Assembly: GCA_040882845.1 (NCBI GenBank)
Contig: JBBEAM010000013.1
Coordinates: 1-64,000, forward strand
DNA: 64,000 bases
DNA from: JBBEAM01 sp040882845
GTDB lineage: Bacteria > Pseudomonadota > Alphaproteobacteria > Kiloniellales > DSM-21159
Direction: 5' to 3'
In this document: positions 35,489 to 44,480 of the stretch, piece after piece
Layout of the letters: each line of letters starts with the position of its first letter
Position numbering within the stretch: position 1 is the stretch's first letter
Notes under the pieces: model-generated
The model's input: only the letters and a program-made list of their open reading frames with translations
What the model was told of the DNA's origin: nothing
Database searches by the model: none
Translations under genes and position numbers: made by a program

Positions 35489-36524
35489 TGGACCGGAGCG
35501 GTACATCGAGGCGATACGGCGGAGCGGGTTGTCGATCTACGACCCTATCGAGATTGGCGACCCGGAGCTTTGGATTCCGACGCCCGAGCTGGAACAACTG
35601 CTCAACGCGGCGATGACGGGCGTGTCGCTTGCCGGGCTGCCGCTGCGGACCCGCTCGAAGGTGGTGAAGGAACATGTCTGCCGGGCGCTTGGCTACCCGG
35701 TGCCATCGAGTTTCAGGAAGACGCAGCCGCGCTTTCCGGGGCAATTTTTCGACACCTACGCTCAGAAGTCGAACAACCTCCAGGTCTGGAACGAGGAACT
35801 TGCGCCCACGCGGCGCTACGTGATCATCCAGGTCGGGGAGGGCGACGTGATCGTCAGGGTGAAGGTGGTCACGGGCGACACACTGGCGCTGCTGGATACG
35901 ACGGGGACGCTGACACAGAAGTACCAGGCGCGGCTGATCCCTGGTGAGGCGAAGGAGGAGCTGATCGCTGACGAGGATACGAATCTTCTCCGCCCCTTCG
36001 TGCGGTCGGGTGTCGATCTGGCCGCCGTGGCAAGCCCGGTGAACCATCCTCGGGCGGGGCAGTTGTTGCCGATCTGGGAGGTTTTCGAGCGACTGCAATC
36101 GCTGGTCGGAGAAGGTTTCCCGGACATCGGCTATGACCAGGAGCGCAATCGGGGTGCGGCGTTGCACCGGCTGGTGTGCCAACACCTGGGATATGCCGAC
36201 TACCGGGACGACGGGCAATTCCCGGACGTGCGGCACCAGCTTCTGGAAGTAAAGCTGCAAACGTCACCGACGATCGATCTCGGTCTGGTGTGTCCGGACA
36301 GCGACGAAGCCCTGGACGTGCCGAAGATCGAGGGCCAGCAGATTCGCCACTGCGATGTGCGCTACGCGCTATTCTACGCGGTGACGGACGGGCAGAATGT
36401 CACCCTCACACATCTGTTCTTGACTACGGGCGAAACGTTTTTCACGCGGTTCCGGCAATTCGAAGGGAAGGTGCTGAACAAGAAGCTCCAGATACCGCTC
36501 CCGGCGGACTTCTTCGACGAGTAG
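35472..36524 (+). CDS. Type II restriction endonuclease (putative)
   Basis: A 350-residue protein in the endonuclease slot between the C gene and the convergent methyltransferase. A PD-(D/E)XK-type motif is visible near residues 251-261: PD (Asp252), then E259-V-K261 in QFPDVRHQLLEVKLQ, with the helical segment GAALHRLVCQHLGY before it. I do not recognise the specificity family. Expression would depend on the C protein because its start lies inside the C gene. It makes no sense biologically without the methyltransferase next to it, which supports the call. Confidence 0.82.
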   Translation: MATNDNGPERYIEAIRRSGLSIYDPIEIGDPELWIPTPELEQLLNAAMTGVSLAGLPLRTRSKVVKEHVCRALGYPVPSSFRKTQPRFPGQFFDTYAQKSNNLQVWNEELAPTRRYVIIQVGEGDVIVRVKVVTGDTLALLDTTGTLTQKYQARLIPGEAKEELIADEDTNLLRPFVRSGVDLAAVASPVNHPRAGQLLPIWEVFERLQSLVGEGFPDIGYDQERNRGAALHRLVCQHLGYADYRDDGQFPDVRHQLLEVKLQTSPTIDLGLVCPDSDEALDVPKIEGQQIRHCDVRYALFYAVTDGQNVTLTHLFLTTGETFFTRFRQFEGKVLNKKLQIPLPADFFDE

Positions 36525-36853
36525 TGATCAATGATCGCGGCTCGGCAGGGACGGGGAGAGAAGGGTGCGCTGGAAGCCCGAGATTACGCACTGGTCGAAC
36601 GGACGGCAGGGGAAGTACGGCGATGCCCGATCAATGTCGAAATCGCCGCCGATTAAAATACGTCCCGGCTCACGAAGGTCATGGCGGCGGGTAGTATACC
36701 CGGCATTTTCAGGCAGTTGATCCGCCGGGGGCTGATCACTGTGCGCATCTACGGAAGTAGTTGGCGGGACGTTGCGATCCTCTGTGATCGACTAAGCGGC
36801 GCGGGAGCGGCGCGACAAGGCCGCCCGATGGTGACGGAAAAGCGGGGGCGACG
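36525..36853. other. Gap between convergent restriction and methyltransferase genes
   Basis: This 329-base stretch has no supported gene; overlapping frames are shadows extending from the endonuclease gene. I see no strong hairpin-plus-T-run terminator. The composition is mixed, and it may be decayed sequence. Confidence 0.4.
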
Positions 36854-38590
36854 TTAGGCGGGTTTCTCGCCGGTGAGTGCTTCCCACACCATGGCATCCA
36901 GCTCGCTCTGTAGCTGCTCGGCCTCTGGCGAAGGGACGCACTCGTATATCCGCTTGGCCTTGGCGATGATGGCCTTGCCAAGGGGCCTGTGCGGATCGGG
37001 CAGGGGGAACTTCTCGACATACTGCGTGATGAAGCGGCGGCGGCCTGCATAGAGCTTGTTGTGGAAACGAAGATCGTAGAATCGCTCGATGAAGGTCGAG
37101 TTACCTACGGCGGCTGCCAGCCATAGCAGGTCCGTCTGGGCGGAGTTATGGCTGATGAGCCAGTAGCAATCGCCGTTTACAACGGAACCATCGAGGTCGA
37201 TCCAGAACATCGGCTCCTCGGAGATGTCGCGGAACACGAGCTTGGGCTGGTTCCAGGCGTTCGGGTCTTGCGGCACCCAAATTTCATACCACTCTCGGCC
37301 CGCCTCGATGACGTATCGGCGGCCTTCAAGGGCTTGGCGATGAGCCTCAAGATAGGCTTGGCTGCGGGGATGGCGCGGCAGATCCACAGCGTGGCGGCGG
37401 CCCTGCACAACCTCGTGCGGGTAGAGGATTTGACTTGGCTGGTCGGACGCGAGCGGCTTGAAGCGGCGAGCAATGTGGTGGGTGGTGAGCGGCTTGAGAA
37501 GCTCGGGCCGGTCGGAGGCTGGCATGTCGTGCCAGTCGTTTCGGATGAAAACCTTGTCGGCACAGGTTTTGACGCCGACGCGGATTTTGCCGATGTCGCG
37601 GAAGGTGCCCCAGCTATTGGCCTCGACGGTCGCTAGCCACGTGTCCACGGCGTCAGTTGCGATGCGCCAAACGCCGTCAGGGGTACCGTTGGTGTTCAGT
37701 TTGCCGTGCTGGACGTGAAAATGCCGACCGTCATCGATCTCGATGACGCCTTCGGTGTCGAGGGCGGTGATCGGGTCAGTGGCCGTCCCAGTCGCCGGTT
37801 CGGTGGTCTGGTAGATCGACGTGAAGGTGGGGGTTTCGTGTTTGTGACCGTTCTTGCCCTCAACGAGCAACACGGCTGGCAGTACGGCAGCCTCAAAGAG
37901 CTTGGTGTCGCCTAAATCCCATGCATGGCGGATGTTGAAGCGGTCGAAAACGGCCTGCCTGACGGACGCGCCAGAGCGGGTAGTCATAAAGCGGTTGGAG
38001 ACAATGATTCCGGCAATGCCTTTGGGTTTGAGCACTTGGGACATGCCGAGAATGAAGGCGTAGTAGAGGTCCACGCGACCGGCCAGGCCAAACTGCTCCG
38101 CGAGAAGCTGCGCCTGCGTCGCCCCCATGATCTGGGTGCGGACGTAGGGGGGATTAGCGATGATGAGGTCGTAAGCCTCCGGAACGGCCCGGTGGAACAG
38201 GCTGCCGTGGCCGCTAGCGCCGAAGTGCTCAAGAACGAACTCAAGGAAGTTGTCCGGCTCGAAGTGGAGAGAGACGCCGGCAAACTCCTGCTGGAGGCGC
38301 TCTGTGGCGGTGTCGAGGGCCTTGGGGTTAGTCTCGAAGCCATAGGCTTCGATATTCAATCCCGGCTGCTCGGCCAGATGCTCTAGCAAGCTGACGAGCA
38401 GCTCTCCATGGCCGATTGCTGGGTCAAGAATACGAAGGGGACGGTCGGACGGAAGTGTCCCGGCGGTTTCGACAATCTGTTGTGCAACAAAATCCGCGAG
38501 GACTTTGGGTGTGTAGGTGGCTCCACCGGCCTTTTCTTCGGTGACGATGTGGTAGCGCTTCGTAAAACGTGGTTGGTGGAGTGCTTCCAT
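36854..38590 (-). CDS. Type II DNA methyltransferase (adenine-N6, NPPY)
   Basis: A 578-residue methyltransferase. SAM-binding motif I reads LRILDPAIGHGELL at about 52-65 after the class-typical GGATYTPKVLADFV, and the catalytic motif IV is NPPY at 146-149 (DLIIANPPYVRTQ). The C-terminal half is a target-recognition region (FKPLASDQPSQILYPH, FVPQDPNAWNQPKLVFRD-like). It should protect host DNA at the site cut by the neighbouring endonuclease, and is transcribed towards it. A C-box-like half site lies 47 bases upstream of its start, suggesting control by the C protein. Confidence 0.93.
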   Translation of the reverse strand: MEALHQPRFTKRYHIVTEEKAGGATYTPKVLADFVAQQIVETAGTLPSDRPLRILDPAIGHGELLVSLLEHLAEQPGLNIEAYGFETNPKALDTATERLQQEFAGVSLHFEPDNFLEFVLEHFGASGHGSLFHRAVPEAYDLIIANPPYVRTQIMGATQAQLLAEQFGLAGRVDLYYAFILGMSQVLKPKGIAGIIVSNRFMTTRSGASVRQAVFDRFNIRHAWDLGDTKLFEAAVLPAVLLVEGKNGHKHETPTFTSIYQTTEPATGTATDPITALDTEGVIEIDDGRHFHVQHGKLNTNGTPDGVWRIATDAVDTWLATVEANSWGTFRDIGKIRVGVKTCADKVFIRNDWHDMPASDRPELLKPLTTHHIARRFKPLASDQPSQILYPHEVVQGRRHAVDLPRHPRSQAYLEAHRQALEGRRYVIEAGREWYEIWVPQDPNAWNQPKLVFRDISEEPMFWIDLDGSVVNGDCYWLISHNSAQTDLLWLAAAVGNSTFIERFYDLRFHNKLYAGRRRFITQYVEKFPLPDPHRPLGKAIIAKAKRIYECVPSPEAEQLQSELDAMVWEALTGEKPA

Positions 38591-38636
38591 TTGTTTTTTC
38601 GACCTTTGAGGCTCCGGTTAACTGGATCAATCCGCT

Positions 38637-38646
38637 ACTCATAGTC
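38637..38646 (-). promoter_or_regulatory. C-box-like half site upstream of the methyltransferase gene
   Basis: ACTCATAGTC (read on the minus strand GACTATGAGT) differs by one base from ACTCAGAGTC in the C/R promoter at 35146. It lies 47 bases upstream of the methyltransferase ATG, so the C protein may bind here to lower methyltransferase expression, as in some known systems. Confidence 0.5.
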
Positions 38647-39080
38647 ATCGCGCCGCGTTCGGTTGTCAATGCGGGAATGACCTGCCCTTCAAATGCAGCC
38701 AGTTTGAGAGCAGCTCTTCGAGCTGCGTGTAGGAGGGTAGAATGCCTGGGAAGCGCCATTCACAATACAGCTCGTCTATCAACCGTCTGATGTCTCTGTA
38801 CTAGATAGAAGCTGTCAACTCTTGGTGGTTGCGGGCCCTCGCAACCAGCGCGTCGCGATCCAGCGAAGCTGAGAATTGACCCTTCGCGGCCATAGCCCCG
38901 GAGGTTTTCCTTGCCGTCACGCACTGGACCGGCGGCTCGCCGCAGACAAGGATCCCACCGTCTGTTCCACCTCCTTGAAACCTTCGAGAAGCTCGGACTG
39001 TAGCTCGGTCATCGAGGGGCTTTCCGAGCCCTGAAATTTCATTGGCGCTTGGCGAGCTTATGCCGAGTTGCAAGATGCGA

Positions 39081-39132
39081 GCTGTCAAGGGTCGCCGGAG
39101 GCCGCCTTTGGCGGTCGCAGACCCTTGACAGC
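39081..39132. repeat. Long perfect inverted repeat (13-base arms)
   Basis: GCTGTCAAGGGTC at 39081-39093 is matched exactly by GACCCTTGACAGC at 39120-39132. The 26-base interior can itself pair (CCGCC/GGCGG around a TTT). There is no following T run, so it is more likely a transcript-stabilising hairpin, protein-binding site or element-specific repeat than a terminator. Confidence 0.7.
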
Positions 39133-39321
39133 CCGATGCGACCCGGCTCGCTTGCCAGCAAGTACCAATTATTACGCAGCACCGGCAGTGTCTCGGATCG
39201 AACGTCCACTTTCGGCCAGCGACGTATTGGACTCGTTCAGGTATGGTTCAATCTGGAACGGCCGGGGCAGCGCAGGATATGATAAAAATTGTATTGGAGC
39301 TATTCCAGACGCGGAACCACT

Positions 39322-40074
39322 ATGACGCAACCATCAAAGAAACAGGGTGAACGCTTCTTTGTCGAGAAAGCTGCGGAACTTCTAGGCAAGAGATGGTCTC
39401 TTGGCCCGGATCGGGAAACCCCTGACTTCGTCGTGACCGAAGGCGAACAGCAATTTGGGCTTGAAGTTTGCGAAATCTTCACTGGGGCGCAAACCAATGC
39501 CGGTTCACACATGAAGCGAAGGGAATCAGATACACAGCGAGCCGTGAACGCCCTTCGGCGTGAATACGAGTTGAAGAGAAGCTTCCCACTAATCGTTAAG
39601 TTTGTCGGCGACATGTGCGAGGAGAACGTGGCGGTGGTGCTTCCAGCTCTTGATGCACTGAATCTCTCAACCAAGCCGTTTGGGCATCACGACGTCATCG
39701 ACGTGGACGAAGGCGAAACAAGGCTCCGTGTGCATGTCACACGAGCTCTGAAAGCTGACTGGTTCAGTGTGAATGACCGCGTGGGGTGGGTAGACCGTAA
39801 CCCCATAGACCGCATCGTCGAGGAGATTAAGAAGAAGTCGGATAAGCTGCCACGATACAGAAAGTGCGTGGGTTCGAATGACATCCGACTTCTCATTGTA
39901 GCGAATAGAATCATGAACAGTGGGAAGCTGTCACTGCAAGAATTCTCAGCGTTTGACGTGCGAGGATTTCATATTGTGTATTTCCTGTCCTATCCTCAAT
40001 CCATCACTATTTTGAATTGCGCCGGAAACACAGGCGTAAGTTCTGCCATAAGCGCATTCGGTCTCGCCAATTGA
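39322..40074 (+). CDS. Hypothetical protein with PD-(D/E)XK-nuclease-like N-terminus
   Basis: A 250-residue soluble protein. The N-terminal pattern KAAELLGKRWSLGPDRETPDFVVTE followed by GLEVCEIF resembles a PD...E-x-K nuclease core (Asp35, Glu48), but the lysine position is Cys50, so activity is doubtful. The rest (LRVHVTRALKADWF, IRLLIVANRIMN) gives no recognised family. It lies alone between the R-M system and the large ATPase, with its own upstream gap. The ATG at 39322 was chosen over an upstream TTG. A defence role is inference from context. Confidence 0.65.
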   Translation: MTQPSKKQGERFFVEKAAELLGKRWSLGPDRETPDFVVTEGEQQFGLEVCEIFTGAQTNAGSHMKRRESDTQRAVNALRREYELKRSFPLIVKFVGDMCEENVAVVLPALDALNLSTKPFGHHDVIDVDEGETRLRVHVTRALKADWFSVNDRVGWVDRNPIDRIVEEIKKKSDKLPRYRKCVGSNDIRLLIVANRIMNSGKLSLQEFSAFDVRGFHIVYFLSYPQSITILNCAGNTGVSSAISAFGLAN

Positions 40075-40587
40075 GCACGGACGTTGGGCGCGCCTCATAT
40101 GCCGATACTCGGGTCACGCTTGCGGCCGAACTCCCATTCAGACACTCTGCATGAGTTTCGGGAGATCGTAGTTCGGATTGTGATGCTCCTGTAAAATTGA
40201 AGCGACTGCAATATTTACGGGTCATTGTTGAGCTTTCAATGGTAGAATCCCAAACCACTCACGAACAGGAAAGCATCCGCAAATGAATAAGGATTCTCGG
40301 AAATGCTATGTCGACTCCGATATGTTCGACAAAGAAATAGCCGTTTACATCGTCAACAGCGATAGCGACATCGTTTAGGAAACAATGGTGCTATGGGAGC
40401 TGAAAGATAGCCGCATGTCACCGCGAGCCATTCGCTCTGACCTGCCGATAGCATAATATCAGCGTTCCTCTCTTGAAGATTGCAAGAGCCTCCTTTCTCG
40501 TTATCCTGATTCTCATTCTAAGTCCGGGAGACGAGACACGAACAGCTGTAGGAGCGATCACATCTTTGCGTTTGGAGAACGGAGATC
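40075..40587. other. Gap upstream of the large ATPase gene, no supported gene
   Basis: A 513-base AT-richer stretch. A 31-codon frame at about 40283-40378 (MNKDSRKCYVDSD and on) is too short to support. The promoter of the ATPase gene should lie in the last 150 bases; ACGGAGATC precedes its start. Parts look like decayed coding sequence. Confidence 0.35.
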
Positions 40588-43290
40588 ATGCCATTTGATG
40601 AGCTGCTAGAGTGGGCGGCCAGTGAAAACCGCCCGGTATGGCAACGGGATGCGCTCCGCCGCCTGGCAGAAAACGGGGAGCTGACTGACGACGATCTCTC
40701 TGAATTGCGCCGCCTCATTGAATTTGAGGAAGGCCTTGCAGCAGAAGAGCTGCCTGCACCGGTACCTCTTGCCGCCGAGCACCTTACCGAAGCGGCGAGC
40801 GATGCGCCCCGGACTGTACTGGCCTCCCTTGGCCCGGTTGCCAATGTTGACCGCTTGGAAGCAAGGCAGCCGGCCATGCGGTTTGCCGTTAACGGTGTAA
40901 CACTTGTTTACGGACCGAATGCATCGGGCAAAAGCGGCTATTGCCGGATTACCAAGCAGCTCTGCGGTTCACTCAGTACCCGCGCTTTGCGCGGCAACGT
41001 ATATGACGAGGCGCAGCCGCCGCCGGCCGAAGTTGGCCTTGCCTATCGCGTTGGCGGGGAGGATCAGCAGAAAGCAGAGTTGACCTGGATCGGCAATACG
41101 GCCCCGCCACCGGAACTCGCGCGCATATCGGTTTTCGATACAGCTTCGGCGACCGTCTATGTCGATAAGGAGCGAAAGATAGAATTTCTTCCGTATGAGC
41201 TTGATATTCTCAACAAGCTCGGCCTTGCCGCCCGCGCACTTGATGAAGGTTTCAGGGCGCGCGCGGATGCGCTGAATGCAGCGATCGCCGCGCCGCTCCC
41301 TGCGGGATACAGGCAAGGAACCACCGCCTGCCGGGTGATCGAACGGCTCGTGCCTGAAACCGCCCTTGCAGACCTTCCCTCGGAGCAGGAACTGCGCGAT
41401 CTGGCGAACTGGACCGATGCGGATCAGGCAGAACTCGACGCTCTTGTGGAGCAATCCAGGTACGAGCCGGCAACGTTGCTACGCCTGCGACGCGAGGAGC
41501 GTCAGGCGCTTCAGACGCTTCTCGACGATATCAGGAGTATCGGAACGACACTCGGCGATCCGGCGATTGCAGCGCTTTCCGAGATGCAGCAGGACGCTGT
41601 TGCCAAGAACGCCGCAGCGGAAGCGTCCGCCCACGATCTTTTCAAGGACGAGCCGATCCCCAATGTCGGCTCCGAAGTCTGGCGGCAGATGCTTCGATAT
41701 GCCCGCGAATTTTCAGTGGAGGTCTTTCCCAAGCACTCGCCGCCTCAGATCGCCACGGCGGCGCAATGTGTACTCTGCCAGCAAGACCTCACCGAAGAGG
41801 CTGCAACTAGATTGGCAGCGTTTGACGCCTATATCGGCGAGCGTGTTGCAGAGGCCGCTGCTACAGCGCGAGAGGCATTTGATATCGCCACCGCCGCTGT
41901 TCAGAATTTTGCCGTAAAGACTAGAGTGGCGGTTGCCGGCATGCTTGAGGGCTATGCCGCTTTAAGCGATGCGCAAAAGGCCAACGCAGAGACGATTGCG
42001 GCCTATTTTGAAAAGGCATCTGAAAGGCACAGTACCGTAAAGCGTATCCTCGATGAACAAACCTACGATCAGTTAGAAGCTCTTGAGTCGCTGCCAGATT
42101 CCCCGGCACCGCTAGTCGAGGGTAAAATCGCCGCTCTGGACGTTGACATCGAAGAACTCGGCCACATTAAACAAGATGACCAAGCCGCGCAGCGCCGGGC
42201 GGATCGGCAGGCCGAACTTACTGACCGTAAGAAGCTCAGTGAAGAAATCGACTTTGTTGTCGCTCGACGCGACCAGCTCGAAGAGCGACATAGAGTTGCA
42301 GCTTGTCGCGCGCAGTGCCGCCTTACCGCGATCACGCGCCAGATAACGGAGCGGCGCCGGGACATACTGACGCCGACACTCAAGAATGCACTCGAGGACG
42401 AGCTTAAGGCGTTACACCTGACGCATATTCCGCTCAATCTGGCCGATCGCGGAGATCTTGGCGATAGCATAGTCGAGATAGCGCTTTCGGCCCAGCAACG
42501 CATTGCCAACAACAGCGATGTGCTAAGCGAGGGCGAGCAACGGGGACTTGCACTCGCTTGCTTCCTGGCGGAACTTAGTGAAATCGGTCGGGATCATGGC
42601 ATCATCGTGGACGACCCCGTTTCATCTCTGGATCACTCGCGCATGGAAGCCGTAGCGCGCCGCCTAGCCGAAGAAGCCGCCAAGGGGCGACAGGTGATCG
42701 TTTTCACGCACAACATTCTTTTCCATTACATGCTTTCGACCGAGGCTCGGCGCACCGGTGTCGCCTGCCACGAAGAATGGATGAGCAATCTTGGCAATGA
42801 CCGTTTCGGGATCATCGATGCCGGCCGGAAACCCTGGCATATGAAACCCGTCACCGAACGGCTCAATGACATAGATCTTGAGCGCAAAGAACTCGCTGAT
42901 GCCGGTTACGATCGCAATAATGAGGGCTTCCGCAGCGGTGTGACTGATCTATACACGAAGATGCGCATGACATGGGAGCGCATCGTCGAGGAAATTCTGT
43001 TCAACAAAGTCGTCCAGCGCTTTCGTCCCGAGATCATGACCCAAAGCTTGAGAGCAGCCTGCTTTGATCCGGAGAACGACTACCCCGCGATCTTTGAAGG
43101 CATGAAGCGGACATCTCATTATTCCGGCCATGATCTCGCCGCCGACATGCCGGGCGAGCTACCGGCTCGCGATGACATCGACCGGGATATAGATGCGCTC
43201 AAAGTTTTCGCCGACCATGCTCGAAACCGAAAGAAGACGCTGGAAAAACAAGATGTGTATGAAAAAGGAGTTGAACCTGTTCTTCTTTAA
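40588..43290 (+). CDS. Rad50/RloC-like ATPase with zinc-hook-type CxxC and candidate C-terminal nuclease residues
   Basis: A 900-residue ABC/SMC-type ATPase. Walker A is GPNASGKS (109-116). Long helical arms flank a CVLC motif (394-397) as in Rad50 and RloC zinc hooks. The ABC signature is LSEGEQRGLALACF (646-659) and Walker B IIVDDPVSSLD (672-682). After it, RMTWE (Arg793, Glu797) and HYSGH (His844, His848) could form the Arg-Glu-His set of PrrC/RloC anticodon nucleases, although the Glu-to-His spacing is longer than in PrrC. The family is known for phage exclusion. I call the ATPase architecture with confidence; tRNA cleavage is an inference. Confidence 0.85.
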   Translation: MPFDELLEWAASENRPVWQRDALRRLAENGELTDDDLSELRRLIEFEEGLAAEELPAPVPLAAEHLTEAASDAPRTVLASLGPVANVDRLEARQPAMRFAVNGVTLVYGPNASGKSGYCRITKQLCGSLSTRALRGNVYDEAQPPPAEVGLAYRVGGEDQQKAELTWIGNTAPPPELARISVFDTASATVYVDKERKIEFLPYELDILNKLGLAARALDEGFRARADALNAAIAAPLPAGYRQGTTACRVIERLVPETALADLPSEQELRDLANWTDADQAELDALVEQSRYEPATLLRLRREERQALQTLLDDIRSIGTTLGDPAIAALSEMQQDAVAKNAAAEASAHDLFKDEPIPNVGSEVWRQMLRYAREFSVEVFPKHSPPQIATAAQCVLCQQDLTEEAATRLAAFDAYIGERVAEAAATAREAFDIATAAVQNFAVKTRVAVAGMLEGYAALSDAQKANAETIAAYFEKASERHSTVKRILDEQTYDQLEALESLPDSPAPLVEGKIAALDVDIEELGHIKQDDQAAQRRADRQAELTDRKKLSEEIDFVVARRDQLEERHRVAACRAQCRLTAITRQITERRRDILTPTLKNALEDELKALHLTHIPLNLADRGDLGDSIVEIALSAQQRIANNSDVLSEGEQRGLALACFLAELSEIGRDHGIIVDDPVSSLDHSRMEAVARRLAEEAAKGRQVIVFTHNILFHYMLSTEARRTGVACHEEWMSNLGNDRFGIIDAGRKPWHMKPVTERLNDIDLERKELADAGYDRNNEGFRSGVTDLYTKMRMTWERIVEEILFNKVVQRFRPEIMTQSLRAACFDPENDYPAIFEGMKRTSHYSGHDLAADMPGELPARDDIDRDIDALKVFADHARNRKKTLEKQDVYEKGVEPVLL

Positions 43291-43562
43291 AGCCATTGCC
43301 GTTCCGGCCATCATCGCGGACCCGGCTCTTGCTTTGGCGAGTGCAGCGCAGTGTCCTTCTTGCGGCTTGCAAAGTGCTTGCGTAACAGCCGGTTTAATGT
43401 CTCTTCTGGCGTGTCGTCGCCAATCCGGTGGTCCGCCTGCAGCAGCAGGCAGACCCGCTCAGTTCATTACGGCGACCCCAAAAGCGCTCTAGACATCCAC
43501 AGATAGCCGCAGCATAAAGAGCACTACAAATACGCTCAAATTAAAATAGTTTACTTGTATGT

Positions 43563-44411
43563 CTAGTCAAGTCGGGAAAAGTCCATGTCATCCGTGAATG
43601 CGTTCAGGGGTTCTTTTTCAATTTCACAAAATTCAGCCACGTCTAGCCAAAGCGGCCATCCGCTCTTGAGATCGCGAATGTATACAGCTGGCATCTCCCT
43701 ATGCTCTACTTCAATTTCACGTATGCCGCCAAGCTTGTATGCGTCTAATTCTACTGCCCGATCAAGTATGGCTTTTTTTCTAATTTTAAGTGCATTATGT
43801 ACGTCCCTGACAAGAATCATATGGCCATGCATATCTGAAGCAACTGCCCTGGTGTCTCTCACACGATACATGCGTTGTGCGACGGCACCTATAAAGCGCC
43901 TGACTTCAACTGGCACAATGCGTAAATTTTCAATGTACTTGCCGAGCTCTGCCGCGCTCGCGGCTCGTTCTGGCTCAGAAAGTCCCCACTTCAGAACATC
44001 GTTAATCCGACTTAGAGACGACGCGTTGCTTGGCTCATCTACTCTGGTCCAGTCAGTTAGCCGCTCCAAAATTGCACGATCAGCGCGTGAAAAACGCTTT
44101 TCGTGATCAGCTTTGAATTTTTTAAGTCTTTCAACTGGAAACTCATGCGCGTCGTTTGTCTCTTGGTGGTGCGGATAGCACATGAGCATCAAGTTTTCGG
44201 CTGCGCGGCGCTCGTCGTTTGTCATATTCGAGTTAAATCGCTCTCCTCCTTCTTCAGCAGCTTTTATGTGGCAGACTTGTCCTATGAACACGCCTTTTGA
44301 ATTCATCATCAGCGCGTTGCATCCAGGGTATGCACAAAGATTCCCAGACTTAAGGAAGAGCTCCCGTAGGGTTTCCATCTTGGGTGCTAGTCGCCTTACT
44401 TTCTCAGCCAT
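43563..44411 (-). CDS. HNH endonuclease-like protein
   Basis: A 282-residue protein with an N-terminal HNH zinc-finger nuclease motif: CAYPGC (about 28-33), GQVCHIKAAEEGGERFN (metal-contact His) and NLMLMCYPHHQETND. The rest (about 110-282) is an unrecognised helical domain (VEVRRFIGAVAQRMYRVRDTRAV). The ATG at 44411 (MAEKVRRL) was preferred to one seven codons upstream. It is convergent with the RloC-like ATPase gene. ATPase-HNH pairs form the Septu defence system, but there both genes share a strand, so a joint function is only possible here. Confidence 0.8.
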   Translation of the reverse strand: MAEKVRRLAPKMETLRELFLKSGNLCAYPGCNALMMNSKGVFIGQVCHIKAAEEGGERFNSNMTNDERRAAENLMLMCYPHHQETNDAHEFPVERLKKFKADHEKRFSRADRAILERLTDWTRVDEPSNASSLSRINDVLKWGLSEPERAASAAELGKYIENLRIVPVEVRRFIGAVAQRMYRVRDTRAVASDMHGHMILVRDVHNALKIRKKAILDRAVELDAYKLGGIREIEVEHREMPAVYIRDLKSGWPLWLDVAEFCEIEKEPLNAFTDDMDFSRLD

Positions 44412-44480
44412 GAAACCTCTGCGACTGGTCAATGCCTGCCGAGCATGTGTTTATCACTTGGCCAATTAGGCTTCAATCAT

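Larger units (their letters stand above)
38591..39321. other. 730-base gap with C-box half site, small frame and strong hairpin
   Basis: Three things are visible. At 38637-38646 is ACTCATAGTC, a C-box half site upstream of the methyltransferase. On the minus strand, 39042-38917 could encode a 41-residue helical peptide (MKFQGSESPSMTELQSELLE and on), with no family known to me. At 39081-39132 the 13-base arms GCTGTCAAGGGTC / GACCCTTGACAGC flank a second inner stem CCGCC/GGCGG. A 95-codon frame over the same strand (38801-39088) is less convincing. Confidence 0.45.

Noticed and set aside
38801..39088. 95-codon minus-strand frame downstream of the hairpin
   Set aside because: It lacks a ribosome site and starts inside the hairpin arm; a different frame on the same strand looks slightly more coding, so neither is firmly supported.
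43193..43492. 99-codon frame overlapping the 3' end of the RloC-like gene
   Set aside because: It overlaps strong coding sequence and has no start signal; the tail resembles decayed sequence only.
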